Positions 1 to 5,908 of a stretch of 5,908 nucleotides of DNA are shown here, in pieces. Source of the DNA: JBCDCU01 sp039180865 (GTDB taxonomy: Bacteria; Pseudomonadota; Alphaproteobacteria; Rhizobiales; JACESI01); the NCBI GenBank assembly GCA_039180865.1, contig JBCDCZ010000287.1:1-5908 (forward strand). Reading direction: 5' to 3'. The notes beneath the pieces are model-generated. The model did no database searches. It was not told the DNA's origin and was given only the letters and a program-made list of their open reading frames with translations. Position 1 is the stretch's first letter. Every line of letters begins with the position of its first letter. A program made the position numbers and the translations under genes.

Positions 1-37
1 CTCCCGGTGGGCTCTACGGAGCGGTACCCCCTGCCTC

Positions 38-2014
38 CTATGCAGCAGCCACATCACGCAAGAAGGTATCAATTGATCCGCGAAGGTGATTGACCTGGCG
101 ATCGACACCGCTGGATGCATCGAGCACCTGGTTTGCCGCTTCCCGGGTTTGTGAAATGTCGCTTTGAACGCCTTCTACGTTCGTTGCGACAGATTTCGTC
201 GCCGTGGCCGCATGCGCAACATTTTGACTGATTTCAGCTGTGGCGCTTCCTTGTTGTTCTACGGCCGTCGAAATCGCGTTTGTAAAACGGTTGACGTCAT
301 CGACCATTCTGGCGATGTCGGCAATCGAGGAAACCGCTTCTTCGGTCGATGTCTGAATTCCGTTAATCTGCTGGGAGATTTCTTCAGTGGCCTTAGCGGT
401 TTGCGTTGCAAGTGCCTTGACCTCGGAAGCAACGACAGCAAACCCCTTACCGGCATCGCCAGCTCGGGCCGCTTCGATCGTCGCATTAAGCGCGAGTAGG
501 TTGGTTTGTTCGGCGATATCCTGAATAAGCCCGATAACGTCACCAATTTTAGCGGAGGCATCCGCCAGACTCGATATTTTGTGATCGGTTTCTTTCGTAA
601 CCGCTGTTGCTCTGGTGACAACAAGGCCGGTCTCTTCAACCTGGCGACCGATCTCTGAGATTGAAGATGAGAGTTCTTCAGCTGCAATCGCAACAGTTTC
701 AACATTGTTTGACGTCTCTTCGGATGCGTTGGACGCAACCGATACCTGCCCCGCCGCCTGAGCGGATGTATTCTGGAGAATGTCAGCCGTTCCGCTCATA
801 TCCTTCACATGATCGTCCACCAATTGAATCAATCCTTCCACATCAGCCTTGAAGGTCGCGATAAGCTGGTCGATCTGCTTCTGGCGCTCAGTCTGGGCTA
901 CTTGAGACTGTTCTTTTTCGCTTTCAAGGATAAGCCGGCTTGCCAATTGCTCGCGAAGATTATTGAGTGCCTCAACAAGGCAGCCGATTTCATCTTTTCG
1001 CCCGGAAAGTTCGAGTTCAACAGACGTATCACCTCCGGCCATGGCCTCGGTCGCAGACGACAAACGCCGCAATTGTGTGAGCGACGGACGCAAAATCAGA
1101 AAACCAAGGGTCGGTGCAAGTATTGCTGCGCCGAGCGCGACAATCAGTGCAACCAGGAATGACATTTGGCGATCAGCGGCATACGCAGTCTGATCCCGTC
1201 CAACAACAATCACGGCAAGCGGTTCACCTGTTATACCGAGAATCGGTGCAACTTTTGCCGCAAAGGGAGTCCCATCAAGATTGAATGATGTTTCCGTAGT
1301 CTCGCCCGCCATTGCGCTTTGAAGATTGGCTTCATCGATTGCGTTTGCATCGAAAGTACTCTTCAGAACCTGAAAACCTCCTTCTTTCTGGTTGAGAACA
1401 GCAACGTCGATTCCCGCTTCCTGCTTCAGACGGCTGAAAACGCGATCCGCAAGACCATCAGACAAGGTTTTACCTACGTCCACGACCCCAAGGTGCTCCC
1501 CATCGATTGAAACCGGCGCAATACCACGGAGCCCAAGGCCCACCAATTTGCCGAAACTAAAGCCATGTCTGCTTTCTTTTTTCGTATTGGCCTCGACAAC
1601 ATCCAGTCGACGGGCTGAAATATCATCACCAAACCGCTCCGGCTTGTGGGTACGCAGGAAAGGAAGTGCAGGTGCTGCATGCAGATTTATCTGACCCACA
1701 TTCTGTTGGGCACGAAACTCCTCAAGATAGGGTGTTAGATACTGAAGCAATCCGTCGCGATCGCCTTCTTTCCATAGGCGTTTGACGGTTTCGTCCGCTG
1801 CCAAAGTCGACGCAATTGCCTTGGCCGCAATGGCTTCTTCATTGAGCGCACGTGTCACTTCCCGGACTGCGGAACGCAATGTTTCCGCTTGTCCCTCTTT
1901 CATCATGGTATCCGCACTTTGAAGCTGCAAATAAGTAAGCACACCAGCCGGAATAAGCGTTGCCAAAATAAGACCAAGCAGTACAGATCGAGTGAGAGAG
2001 AGGTGAGCCAGCAT
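38..2014 (-). CDS. Methyl-accepting chemotaxis protein with double-Cache periplasmic sensor
   Basis: This is an inner-membrane chemoreceptor of 658 residues that should sense a small ligand outside the membrane and control the CheA/CheW kinase complex. Residues about 10-31 form a first membrane helix. Residues about 32-280 are periplasmic and contain a stretch typical of the dCache_3-type sensor fold (FLRTHKPERFGDD at 119-131, then GLGLRGIAPV at 159-168 and LGVVDVGK at 175-182). A second helix spans about 284-308, followed by HAMP (about 309-362). The signalling coiled coil occupies about 390-650, with the highly conserved tip EQTNLLALNATIEAARAG at 502-519. The C-terminus (FLRDVAAA) lacks the NWETF-type pentapeptide that tethers CheR/CheB in some receptors. 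The ATG start has GGAG seven bases upstream. The ligand cannot be told from the sequence. The gene lies 224 bases downstream of the methyltransferase gene and probably has its own promoter. Family call very sure; sensor subtype from memory of the family pattern. Confidence 0.96.
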   Translation of the reverse strand: MLAHLSLTRSVLLGLILATLIPAGVLTYLQLQSADTMMKEGQAETLRSAVREVTRALNEEAIAAKAIASTLAADETVKRLWKEGDRDGLLQYLTPYLEEFRAQQNVGQINLHAAPALPFLRTHKPERFGDDISARRLDVVEANTKKESRHGFSFGKLVGLGLRGIAPVSIDGEHLGVVDVGKTLSDGLADRVFSRLKQEAGIDVAVLNQKEGGFQVLKSTFDANAIDEANLQSAMAGETTETSFNLDGTPFAAKVAPILGITGEPLAVIVVGRDQTAYAADRQMSFLVALIVALGAAILAPTLGFLILRPSLTQLRRLSSATEAMAGGDTSVELELSGRKDEIGCLVEALNNLREQLASRLILESEKEQSQVAQTERQKQIDQLIATFKADVEGLIQLVDDHVKDMSGTADILQNTSAQAAGQVSVASNASEETSNNVETVAIAAEELSSSISEIGRQVEETGLVVTRATAVTKETDHKISSLADASAKIGDVIGLIQDIAEQTNLLALNATIEAARAGDAGKGFAVVASEVKALATQTAKATEEISQQINGIQTSTEEAVSSIADIARMVDDVNRFTNAISTAVEQQGSATAEISQNVAHAATATKSVATNVEGVQSDISQTREAANQVLDASSGVDRQVNHLRGSIDTFLRDVAAA

Positions 2015-2151
2015 TGAAGATCTCCGGATAGGGACATTTCCTGCTTTATAAACAGTAATAGTTAATCATTGCTTCCAAGTGTCGCAGTTTATTCTTATGA
2101 TTATGATCATTTGCCATACAATAACTATAGGTAATACATTGAACGAAATGT
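2015..2151 (-). promoter_or_regulatory. AT-rich leader region likely holding the chemoreceptor promoter
   Basis: This non-coding stretch directly precedes the chemoreceptor gene and is far richer in A and T than the flanking genes, as expected for a promoter or leader. I could not fix a convincing -35/-10 pair; TTGTAT, 18 bases, then TAAGAA on the minus strand is the best weak candidate. The region also holds a perfect 8-base palindrome ATGATCAT (2103-2110), beside two tandem TTATGA units (2095-2106 on the plus strand), which could be an operator half-site array or chance in AT-rich DNA. The placement is an inference from position and composition only. Confidence 0.35.
2022..2025 (-). promoter_or_regulatory. 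Ribosome binding site of the chemoreceptor gene
   Basis: GGAG on the minus strand, seven bases before the ATG at 2014. It supports this ATG as the start; the predicted protein then begins with a short N-terminal tail and a membrane helix, as expected for a chemoreceptor. Confidence 0.7.
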
Positions 2152-2186
2152 GGCGAACACCGTCGTTCGCCCTCTTACGGGGCGAA
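2152..2186 (-). other. Three-armed alternative hairpin downstream of the methyltransferase gene
   Basis: Read on the minus strand, three segments follow one another: arm A TTCGCCC (2186-2180), arm B GGGCGAAC (2172-2165) and arm C GTTCGCC (2158-2152). Arm B can pair perfectly over seven bases with A (loop of seven) or over seven bases with C (loop of six), but not with both. The element starts 53 bases after the methyltransferase stop codon. Neither hairpin is followed by a run of T, so neither is a classical intrinsic terminator. It may protect the 3' end of the message, act as a U-poor terminator, or switch between two forms in the chemoreceptor leader. The pairing is seen directly; any function is inference. 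Confidence 0.5.
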
Positions 2187-2238
2187 AGAATACGCTCGAA
2201 AGATCCAATCAGCGCGTCGAGATAAGAAGACAAGTTGC

Positions 2239-3846
2239 TTAGAGAAAACGGAAATCAACCGTCGTCGTATCGTGAGCAACGACAAGACGTGGGACATCTC
2301 CAGGCGTTACATCTCGCGAGCGATCGAGAAACACGAAGGAACATCCCCAATGCTCACGCCCGCGCTCGGGATGATTGTTAATTGACGCCTTAAGATCGAT
2401 TGCTAGATCGAACCAGATAAGCACGCCATGCATCCGGCCTGCTTCCGTAATTTGCAGAGCCGTTTCATGAAGTTCATCCTGAAAGCCCGGCATTGTGAAG
2501 TCGAACGAAAAGACTTCAACGTCCGGCCCAAGCGGACGATAACTCGATGGCGTGACCTGATCGGATGAAAAGTTGCCGAACTCTGTGAAAGCATTGAACG
2601 GCGAAACATCAAAACCTGATGAGGTAAAGGCCCGATCGCCGAGAAAGAGTTTTTCTGTTTCAACCGGTGTCACAAAGAGCCTGCCGCTATGGGGAAGGAT
2701 CCGCGCATCGGGTTTCACGAGATGACGCAAAGCGTGATCCAGCGTTCCCATAATCCCTTCACCGATGAGAAGATTATCGACGATCTCCGAAACCAGAACA
2801 TCGGCTTTTTGTGGTAGATGCTCTCCAACTCTAAGCCCGAGGGACCAGCCATCGAAGACGGTAATCCTGTCTGCCATACCATTGAGCGCAATGATCTCAC
2901 GCGCCTTATCAGCAATTACCGGCACAGCTTCGCACGTATAAACATGCTTTGCACCGGCCCGGGCTGCCATCATGGAAAGAAGTCCGCTTCCCGTACCAAT
3001 ATCGAGAACCACATCATCCGGCCTCACAGCCCGCTTGATTGCCTCCTCATAGGCAGTGTTGCGGTGCGTGTCGTTGAGCATGGAGAAATGCCATCGCGCA
3101 ACATCCCTGCGGTTCAATTCGCCGAGACCAAGCCGGGCTTTCGTTAGAGCGGGATCATCACTCAGCGCCGCGTAGTAAAGCCGCCTCGCTTCCGCACTCC
3201 GCCCAGCCGCTTTGAAACAGTCACCGATTTGCGCCTTGATGGCAGCGGACGCGACGAGTTCCAGTCCCGCTACTTGCGCTTCTTGAAATTTGCCATCCCC
3301 GATGAGGATTTCGGTCAATTTCACCGTTACCGGGCCATCTTGCGGCGATATTTTGAGGATAAGCCGACACATTTCGGCAGCGTCACGCATGCGACCCATC
3401 GCGAAAAGAACTTCAACAAACTCCCGCAAGATTGCCGGGTCATCCCCGGCCTGCTTACGGCAGCGCTTTAATTCGCGCTCGGCTTCGCGCAATGCACCAG
3501 TTTTTCGGCTCGCCATGGCAAGATTAAGCCTGGCGTTCAGGAAGTCCGACTTGAACTGGACAGCCTTCTTGAAATGAGGAAGTGCGTCGGCAGGTCGGCC
3601 CAATTGCATCAAAACTGCGCCCAGATTGTTTTCAATCTGCGGTTCGTTTGGAGACAGCAGAGAGGCTTTCTCAAAAAAGCCGCAAGCCTCGTCATAAAGC
3701 CCCGCTTCGAAGGCGGCAGCACCTGCAGCAAAAACGGTTCGAGGATGGTCAGGATGACGCGCCGCAAGTTTTGCGGCCTTATCATAAGCGTCCTGAAAGG
3801 CACCTTCTTGCAAGAGCCGGCCGATCTCGGCAAATTCCGCGTCCAA
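2239..3846 (-). CDS. TPR-repeat protein arginine methyltransferase-like enzyme (PRMT9/PRMT7-like)
   Basis: A predicted soluble 535-residue protein with two parts. Residues about 3-235 are tandem TPR helical repeats (clearest at 36-67, 70-101 and 204-235), normally used to bind partner proteins. Residues about 251-535 form an S-adenosylmethionine-dependent methyltransferase with PRMT features: WHFSMLNDTHRN (252-263) before the fold; motif I VLDIGTGSG (280-288); acidic E306 after strand 2, expected to hold the SAM ribose; a double-E loop SEIVDNLLIGEG (353-364) with E354 and E363 nine apart and D357 between them; and EHWGCSFVFL (498-507), matching the PRMT THW loop. The expected role is methyl transfer to arginine of a target protein chosen by the TPR part; the substrate is unknown. 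TPR plus this catalytic style recalls eukaryotic PRMT9, but with one catalytic module instead of two. Automatic pipelines may call it a ribosomal protein L11 methyltransferase, which the double-E and HW motifs argue against. An in-frame TGA lies just upstream, so the TTG at 3846 is the first possible start. Confidence 0.88.
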   Translation of the reverse strand: MDAEFAEIGRLLQEGAFQDAYDKAAKLAARHPDHPRTVFAAGAAAFEAGLYDEACGFFEKASLLSPNEPQIENNLGAVLMQLGRPADALPHFKKAVQFKSDFLNARLNLAMASRKTGALREAERELKRCRKQAGDDPAILREFVEVLFAMGRMRDAAEMCRLILKISPQDGPVTVKLTEILIGDGKFQEAQVAGLELVASAAIKAQIGDCFKAAGRSAEARRLYYAALSDDPALTKARLGLGELNRRDVARWHFSMLNDTHRNTAYEEAIKRAVRPDDVVLDIGTGSGLLSMMAARAGAKHVYTCEAVPVIADKAREIIALNGMADRITVFDGWSLGLRVGEHLPQKADVLVSEIVDNLLIGEGIMGTLDHALRHLVKPDARILPHSGRLFVTPVETEKLFLGDRAFTSSGFDVSPFNAFTEFGNFSSDQVTPSSYRPLGPDVEVFSFDFTMPGFQDELHETALQITEAGRMHGVLIWFDLAIDLKASINNHPERGREHWGCSFVFLDRSRDVTPGDVPRLVVAHDTTTVDFRFL

Positions 3847-3849
3847 AGT

Positions 3850-3859
3850 CTCCGCCTTT
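3850..3859 (-). promoter_or_regulatory. Ribosome binding site deciding the TTG start of the TPR-methyltransferase
   Basis: The minus strand reads AAAGGCGGAG and then ACT before the TTG at 3846. AAAGG lies eight bases from the start, a good spacing, while GGAG lies only three bases away. An in-frame TGA four codons before the TTG excludes a longer protein, and the first TPR begins almost at once, so the rare TTG start is favoured over later codons. Confidence 0.55.
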
Positions 3860-3920
3860 CAAGAATTTCATACCGGCGCACAGCGTCGGATGTGTGGCTT
3901 AACGAGATTGGTACGCGTGA

Positions 3921-3957
3921 TCAAGCGGGCACCGGCTCGAACCCGGCCGGAGCTTGA
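3921..3957. other. Composite inverted repeat in the 122-base gap before the methyltransferase gene
   Basis: An outer perfect six-base stem TCAAGC (3921-3926) / GCTTGA (3952-3957) encloses an inner five-base stem CCGGC (3932-3936) / GCCGG (3946-3950) with a nine-base loop. The two stems are separated by five bases on one side and one on the other. It begins 11 bases beyond the stop of the 58-residue gene and about 75 bases before the methyltransferase start. No T-run follows on either strand, so it is not a standard intrinsic terminator. It could stabilise or end the upstream message or be a protein-binding site. The rest of the gap (3847-3968) shows no gene and no convincing promoter. Confidence 0.4.
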
Positions 3958-3968
3958 GGAAATGACGC

Positions 3969-4145
3969 TCAGTTTTGACCGAGAGAGCGAGTGGCGGAGT
4001 CAAACTGAACGGGCTCTTCGTTAGTGGCGTCTGCGCGTTCGCGTTCCAGAACGATGCCTTCGAAGACGTGATCAAGTCCGCCATACCCACCTGACGCGGC
4101 AGCATGCAAAATGTCGGAGTAAACGTCCTTGGCTTCATCTCTCAT
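3969..4145 (-). CDS. Small acidic protein, 58 residues, translationally coupled to the redox gene
   Basis: I do not recognise this protein. The ATG overlaps the stop of the upstream redox gene as ATGA, and GGAG (4157-4154) lies eight bases before it, so both start signals are in place. The product begins MRDEAKDVYSDILHAAASGG, has a glycine-rich GGYGG patch at 19-23, a short hydrophobic and charged segment (HVFEGIVLERER, 26-37), and a polar tail ending TRSLGQN. It has 12 acidic against 5 Arg/Lys residues and no cysteine, signal peptide or membrane helix, so a cytoplasmic partner or regulator is more likely than an enzyme. Coupling suggests fixed stoichiometry with the flavin/iron-sulfur protein; that role is inference. 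A 79-codon frame covering 3899-4138 on the same strand lacks such start signals and is a less likely gene. Confidence 0.72.
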   Translation of the reverse strand: MRDEAKDVYSDILHAAASGGYGGLDHVFEGIVLERERADATNEEPVQFDSATRSLGQN

Positions 4146-5908
4146 AGCGCAAGCTCCAGTTCTTCACTGTCCTTTGCCGGAACGGCGCAACAAATCAGTG
4201 CTTCGTCCGCTTCGCGCGGCGCGGTCGGTTCCGACAAGTAGGCGACAGCGCCCTTTCTTATCTTGACCACACAGGATCCGCACGAGCCACTCCGGCATCC
4301 ATAGGCTGGAGATAGGCCGTGGCTTTCCGCAAAGGAAAGCAAATTGCCATCACGTTTTGTCCATCCCTGCTCGACCGCGCTTTCTGAAAAATGGATCACC
4401 GCCGCATCTGCACTCTCTTCAGGCTGAAAGCTTTGCGCTGTGGTTGCGACCCGCTTGAGGGATGCCGGACCAAAGGCTTCGGCGAAGATACGCGCATCAC
4501 TTACACCGACGGCGAGGAGTGCGTCATAAGCCGCCTGCATGAAACCGGCCGGGCCGCAAAGGAAGAAATCATAGTCATCAAGCGCAAGCGTCGCGCGGAA
4601 AAGATCAGCGTTGATGCGTCCGAGATGGACGTAATCCAGCCCTGCTTTTTCACCGTCTTCAGCACCACTCAGGACCGGAAGATAAGCGATCTTTCCACCA
4701 CTCGCGTCGGATAAGGCACGAAAATCTTCAAAGAATGCCCTTTCCCCAGACGTTTTCGCTGCGTGAAAAATTGTGAGCGGCCGGGTATGGCGGGTCCGCG
4801 CGCCTTCATAGATGACCTGGCGCGCCATCGAGATCATGGGCGTAACGCCAACCCCACCTGCGATGAGAACAGCAGGGCGTCGCTCGTCGGTATCGACAAA
4901 AAAGTCGCCCCGGGGTGCCCGCACCTCAATGAGGTCACCAACCCTGAATGCGTCATGCAAGTGGCGAGAGACCTCTCCATCAGCTTCCCGTTTAACAGAA
5001 ATGCGGTAAAGCGGATCGGACGGCGCAGACGATAAAGTGTAAGTCCGGATCACCGGCTTAACCGCTCCCTCTGGCGTGACGCCTATCGTCAGATATTGTC
5101 CGGCCTGAAACCCGGCAAGTCCTTCACCGTCCTCAGGCTCAAGATAGAAGGAACGAATAACGGCACTCTCATCCACCATTCGCACAATGCGAAACGGCCG
5201 CCATTCATTGCGCTTTTCTTCCGCCGCGAGGGTTTTCTCGGCGCTCTCCCAATCACCGGTTAACAGCGTGTTTGCGGAATAATCGTTGAACGTAAAACGG
5301 AGGGCCGTGGCATCGTCTAACATCAGCCCACGGGTCAGGTGGAAAACAATCGCCCGCTCCGCACCCCTGAACGCTCCGACAAGCGGGTCGTCATCCCAGA
5401 GAATCTCCGTAGTTCCCGTCAGCATCAGGATACGACCCGTCTCGAAATCGACAAAGGTAAGACCGGCTTTCGGGTTGAGCAGAAGGTTTCCGAGCGTGTT
5501 GTAATGATTGTTGCCCGCGTAATCGGGAATAATCAGCCGGTCTCCATCGATCTTAACGAAACCGGGCTTCCCACCGCGATGAGAGGCATCAACGCCCTTG
5601 GCGACATCGCCGGTCTCATCGAGAAGAGCGCTTGCAATAAAGAATGTGTCAGCCTTCGCAATCAGGCATTTCGCGTCATCATCGAAATGCTCGAGGGAAA
5701 CGGGATCGCCAGCTTCGGGAAAGTCCTCCGGCGCACGTTTAAAGTCGAATGCACGCTTCTGGATATATTGCGGGCAGTTCCCGAATGACTGTCCGACTGA
5801 AAGGTGAACACCGTCAGCATTGGTTCCCGAGATCGTCACATTCACGCGGTTCCTGCGGCGGCTCGCAAATTCAAGACCAAGAAGGCCAAGCGGACGGCCT
5901 TCCGTCAG
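4142..5908 (-). CDS. PNPOx-like / ferredoxin reductase / [2Fe-2S] ferredoxin fusion protein (5' end outside window)
   Basis: A self-contained electron-transfer protein; 588 residues are visible, numbered here from the window edge. Residues about 1-190 are a pyridoxamine-5'-phosphate-oxidase-like flavin-binding split barrel, including LGLLGLEFASRRRNRVN (7-23) and SFGNCPQYIQKR (41-52). Residues about 235-340 form the FAD domain of ferredoxin-NADP reductase type (RTYTLSS at 288-294). The NAD(P) domain follows (GGVGVTP at 351-357, CGPAGFM at 451-457, EAFGP near 477-481). The C-terminus is a plant-type ferredoxin with cysteines C538, C543 and C546 (CX4CX2C) and C573 as the likely fourth ligand; C574 is adjacent. 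The inferred electron path is NAD(P)H to FAD to the [2Fe-2S] cluster and on to the N-terminal flavin or an outside acceptor; the substrate is unknown. The frame stays open to the window edge, and the sequence before the GTG at 5845 matches the family, so that GTG is internal and the true start lies beyond 5908. Stop overlaps the next gene. Confidence 0.93.
   Translation of the reverse strand: MTEGRPLGLLGLEFASRRRNRVNVTISGTNADGVHLSVGQSFGNCPQYIQKRAFDFKRAPEDFPEAGDPVSLEHFDDDAKCLIAKADTFFIASALLDETGDVAKGVDASHRGGKPGFVKIDGDRLIIPDYAGNNHYNTLGNLLLNPKAGLTFVDFETGRILMLTGTTEILWDDDPLVGAFRGAERAIVFHLTRGLMLDDATALRFTFNDYSANTLLTGDWESAEKTLAAEEKRNEWRPFRIVRMVDESAVIRSFYLEPEDGEGLAGFQAGQYLTIGVTPEGAVKPVIRTYTLSSAPSDPLYRISVKREADGEVSRHLHDAFRVGDLIEVRAPRGDFFVDTDERRPAVLIAGGVGVTPMISMARQVIYEGARTRHTRPLTIFHAAKTSGERAFFEDFRALSDASGGKIAYLPVLSGAEDGEKAGLDYVHLGRINADLFRATLALDDYDFFLCGPAGFMQAAYDALLAVGVSDARIFAEAFGPASLKRVATTAQSFQPEESADAAVIHFSESAVEQGWTKRDGNLLSFAESHGLSPAYGCRSGSCGSCVVKIRKGAVAYLSEPTAPREADEALICCAVPAKDSEELELAL
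4154..4157 (-). promoter_or_regulatory. Ribosome binding site of the 58-residue gene inside the redox gene's 3' end
   Basis: GGAG on the minus strand, eight bases before the overlapping ATG at 4145, embedded in the last codons of the redox protein (the ELELAL end). Together with the ATGA stop/start overlap it supports translational coupling and is the main reason to accept the short gene. Confidence 0.6.

Noticed and set aside
11..22. GCTC-tacg-GAGC hairpin just beyond the chemoreceptor stop as a terminator
   Set aside because: The stem has only four base pairs and no T-run; the window ends too soon to judge.
259..738. 159-codon minus-strand frame inside the chemoreceptor gene
   Set aside because: It lies wholly within the conserved signalling domain in another frame and is arginine- and proline-rich without domain character.
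2060..2075. TTAACTAT / TTAATCAT as CtrA-like half-sites upstream of the chemoreceptor
   Set aside because: Each differs from the half-site TTAACCAT, and the full TTAA-N7-TTAA pattern is absent; the similarity is within chance for AT-rich DNA.
2046..2117. 23-residue frame in the leader of the chemoreceptor gene, a possible leader peptide
   Set aside because: No Shine-Dalgarno sequence precedes its ATG, and such short frames are expected by chance in AT-rich DNA.
2239..3846. Reading the TPR-methyltransferase as a CheR-TPR chemotaxis methyltransferase because a chemoreceptor gene is next to it
   Set aside because: The motifs are of PRMT type (double-E and HW loops, TPRs at the N-terminus), and the gap between the two genes does not suggest one operon.
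3930..3950. T-loop-like heptamer GGTTCGA on the minus strand as a possible tRNA
   Set aside because: The five bases on either side do not pair as a T-arm, and no acceptor, anticodon or D-arm can be built around it.
3899..4138. 79-codon frame on the minus strand between the redox and methyltransferase genes
   Set aside because: It overlaps the better supported 58-residue gene in another frame and lacks the ATGA coupling and well-spaced GGAG; its composition looks like a shadow.
5339..5788. 149-codon plus-strand frame antisense to the redox gene
   Set aside because: The opposite strand encodes a clear conserved domain over the whole stretch, and the frame matches no family I know; long antisense frames are common in coding DNA of this composition.

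Overview
The window carries four genes, all on the minus strand, so it reads from high to low coordinates. It suggests an alphaproteobacterium of the Hyphomicrobiales, most likely Brucella/Ochrobactrum-like. This is inferred from the protein style, the moderate GC content and the gene types; no rRNA or other marker gene is present, so the placement is tentative. The chemoreceptor implies a motile organism, or a recent descendant of one. I see no insertion sequence, CRISPR array, phage gene or tRNA.

Layout in order of transcription: (1) 5908-4142, a multidomain redox protein that enters from outside the window. It has a pyridoxamine-phosphate-oxidase-like flavin domain, a ferredoxin-NADP reductase-type FAD/NAD module and a C-terminal plant-type [2Fe-2S] ferredoxin. 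(2) 4145-3969, a 58-residue acidic small protein whose ATG overlaps the redox gene's stop codon (ATGA) and has its own Shine-Dalgarno sequence. (3) A 122-base gap with a composite inverted repeat. (4) 3846-2239, a 535-residue protein with N-terminal TPR repeats and a methyltransferase carrying the hallmarks of protein arginine methyltransferases (double-E loop, His-Trp loop). It resembles eukaryotic PRMT9/PRMT7 more than L11- or CheR-type enzymes. (5) A 224-base AT-rich gap with two mutually exclusive hairpins and probably the next promoter. (6) 2014-38, a transmembrane methyl-accepting chemotaxis protein with a double-Cache periplasmic sensor.

The redox gene and the small gene are very probably translationally coupled. 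The methyltransferase and the chemoreceptor are separated by gaps large enough to hold their own promoters, so being neighbours on the same strand does not show a shared pathway. The most notable items are the bacterial TPR-PRMT protein, the overlapping small gene, and the three-armed alternative hairpin downstream of the methyltransferase.
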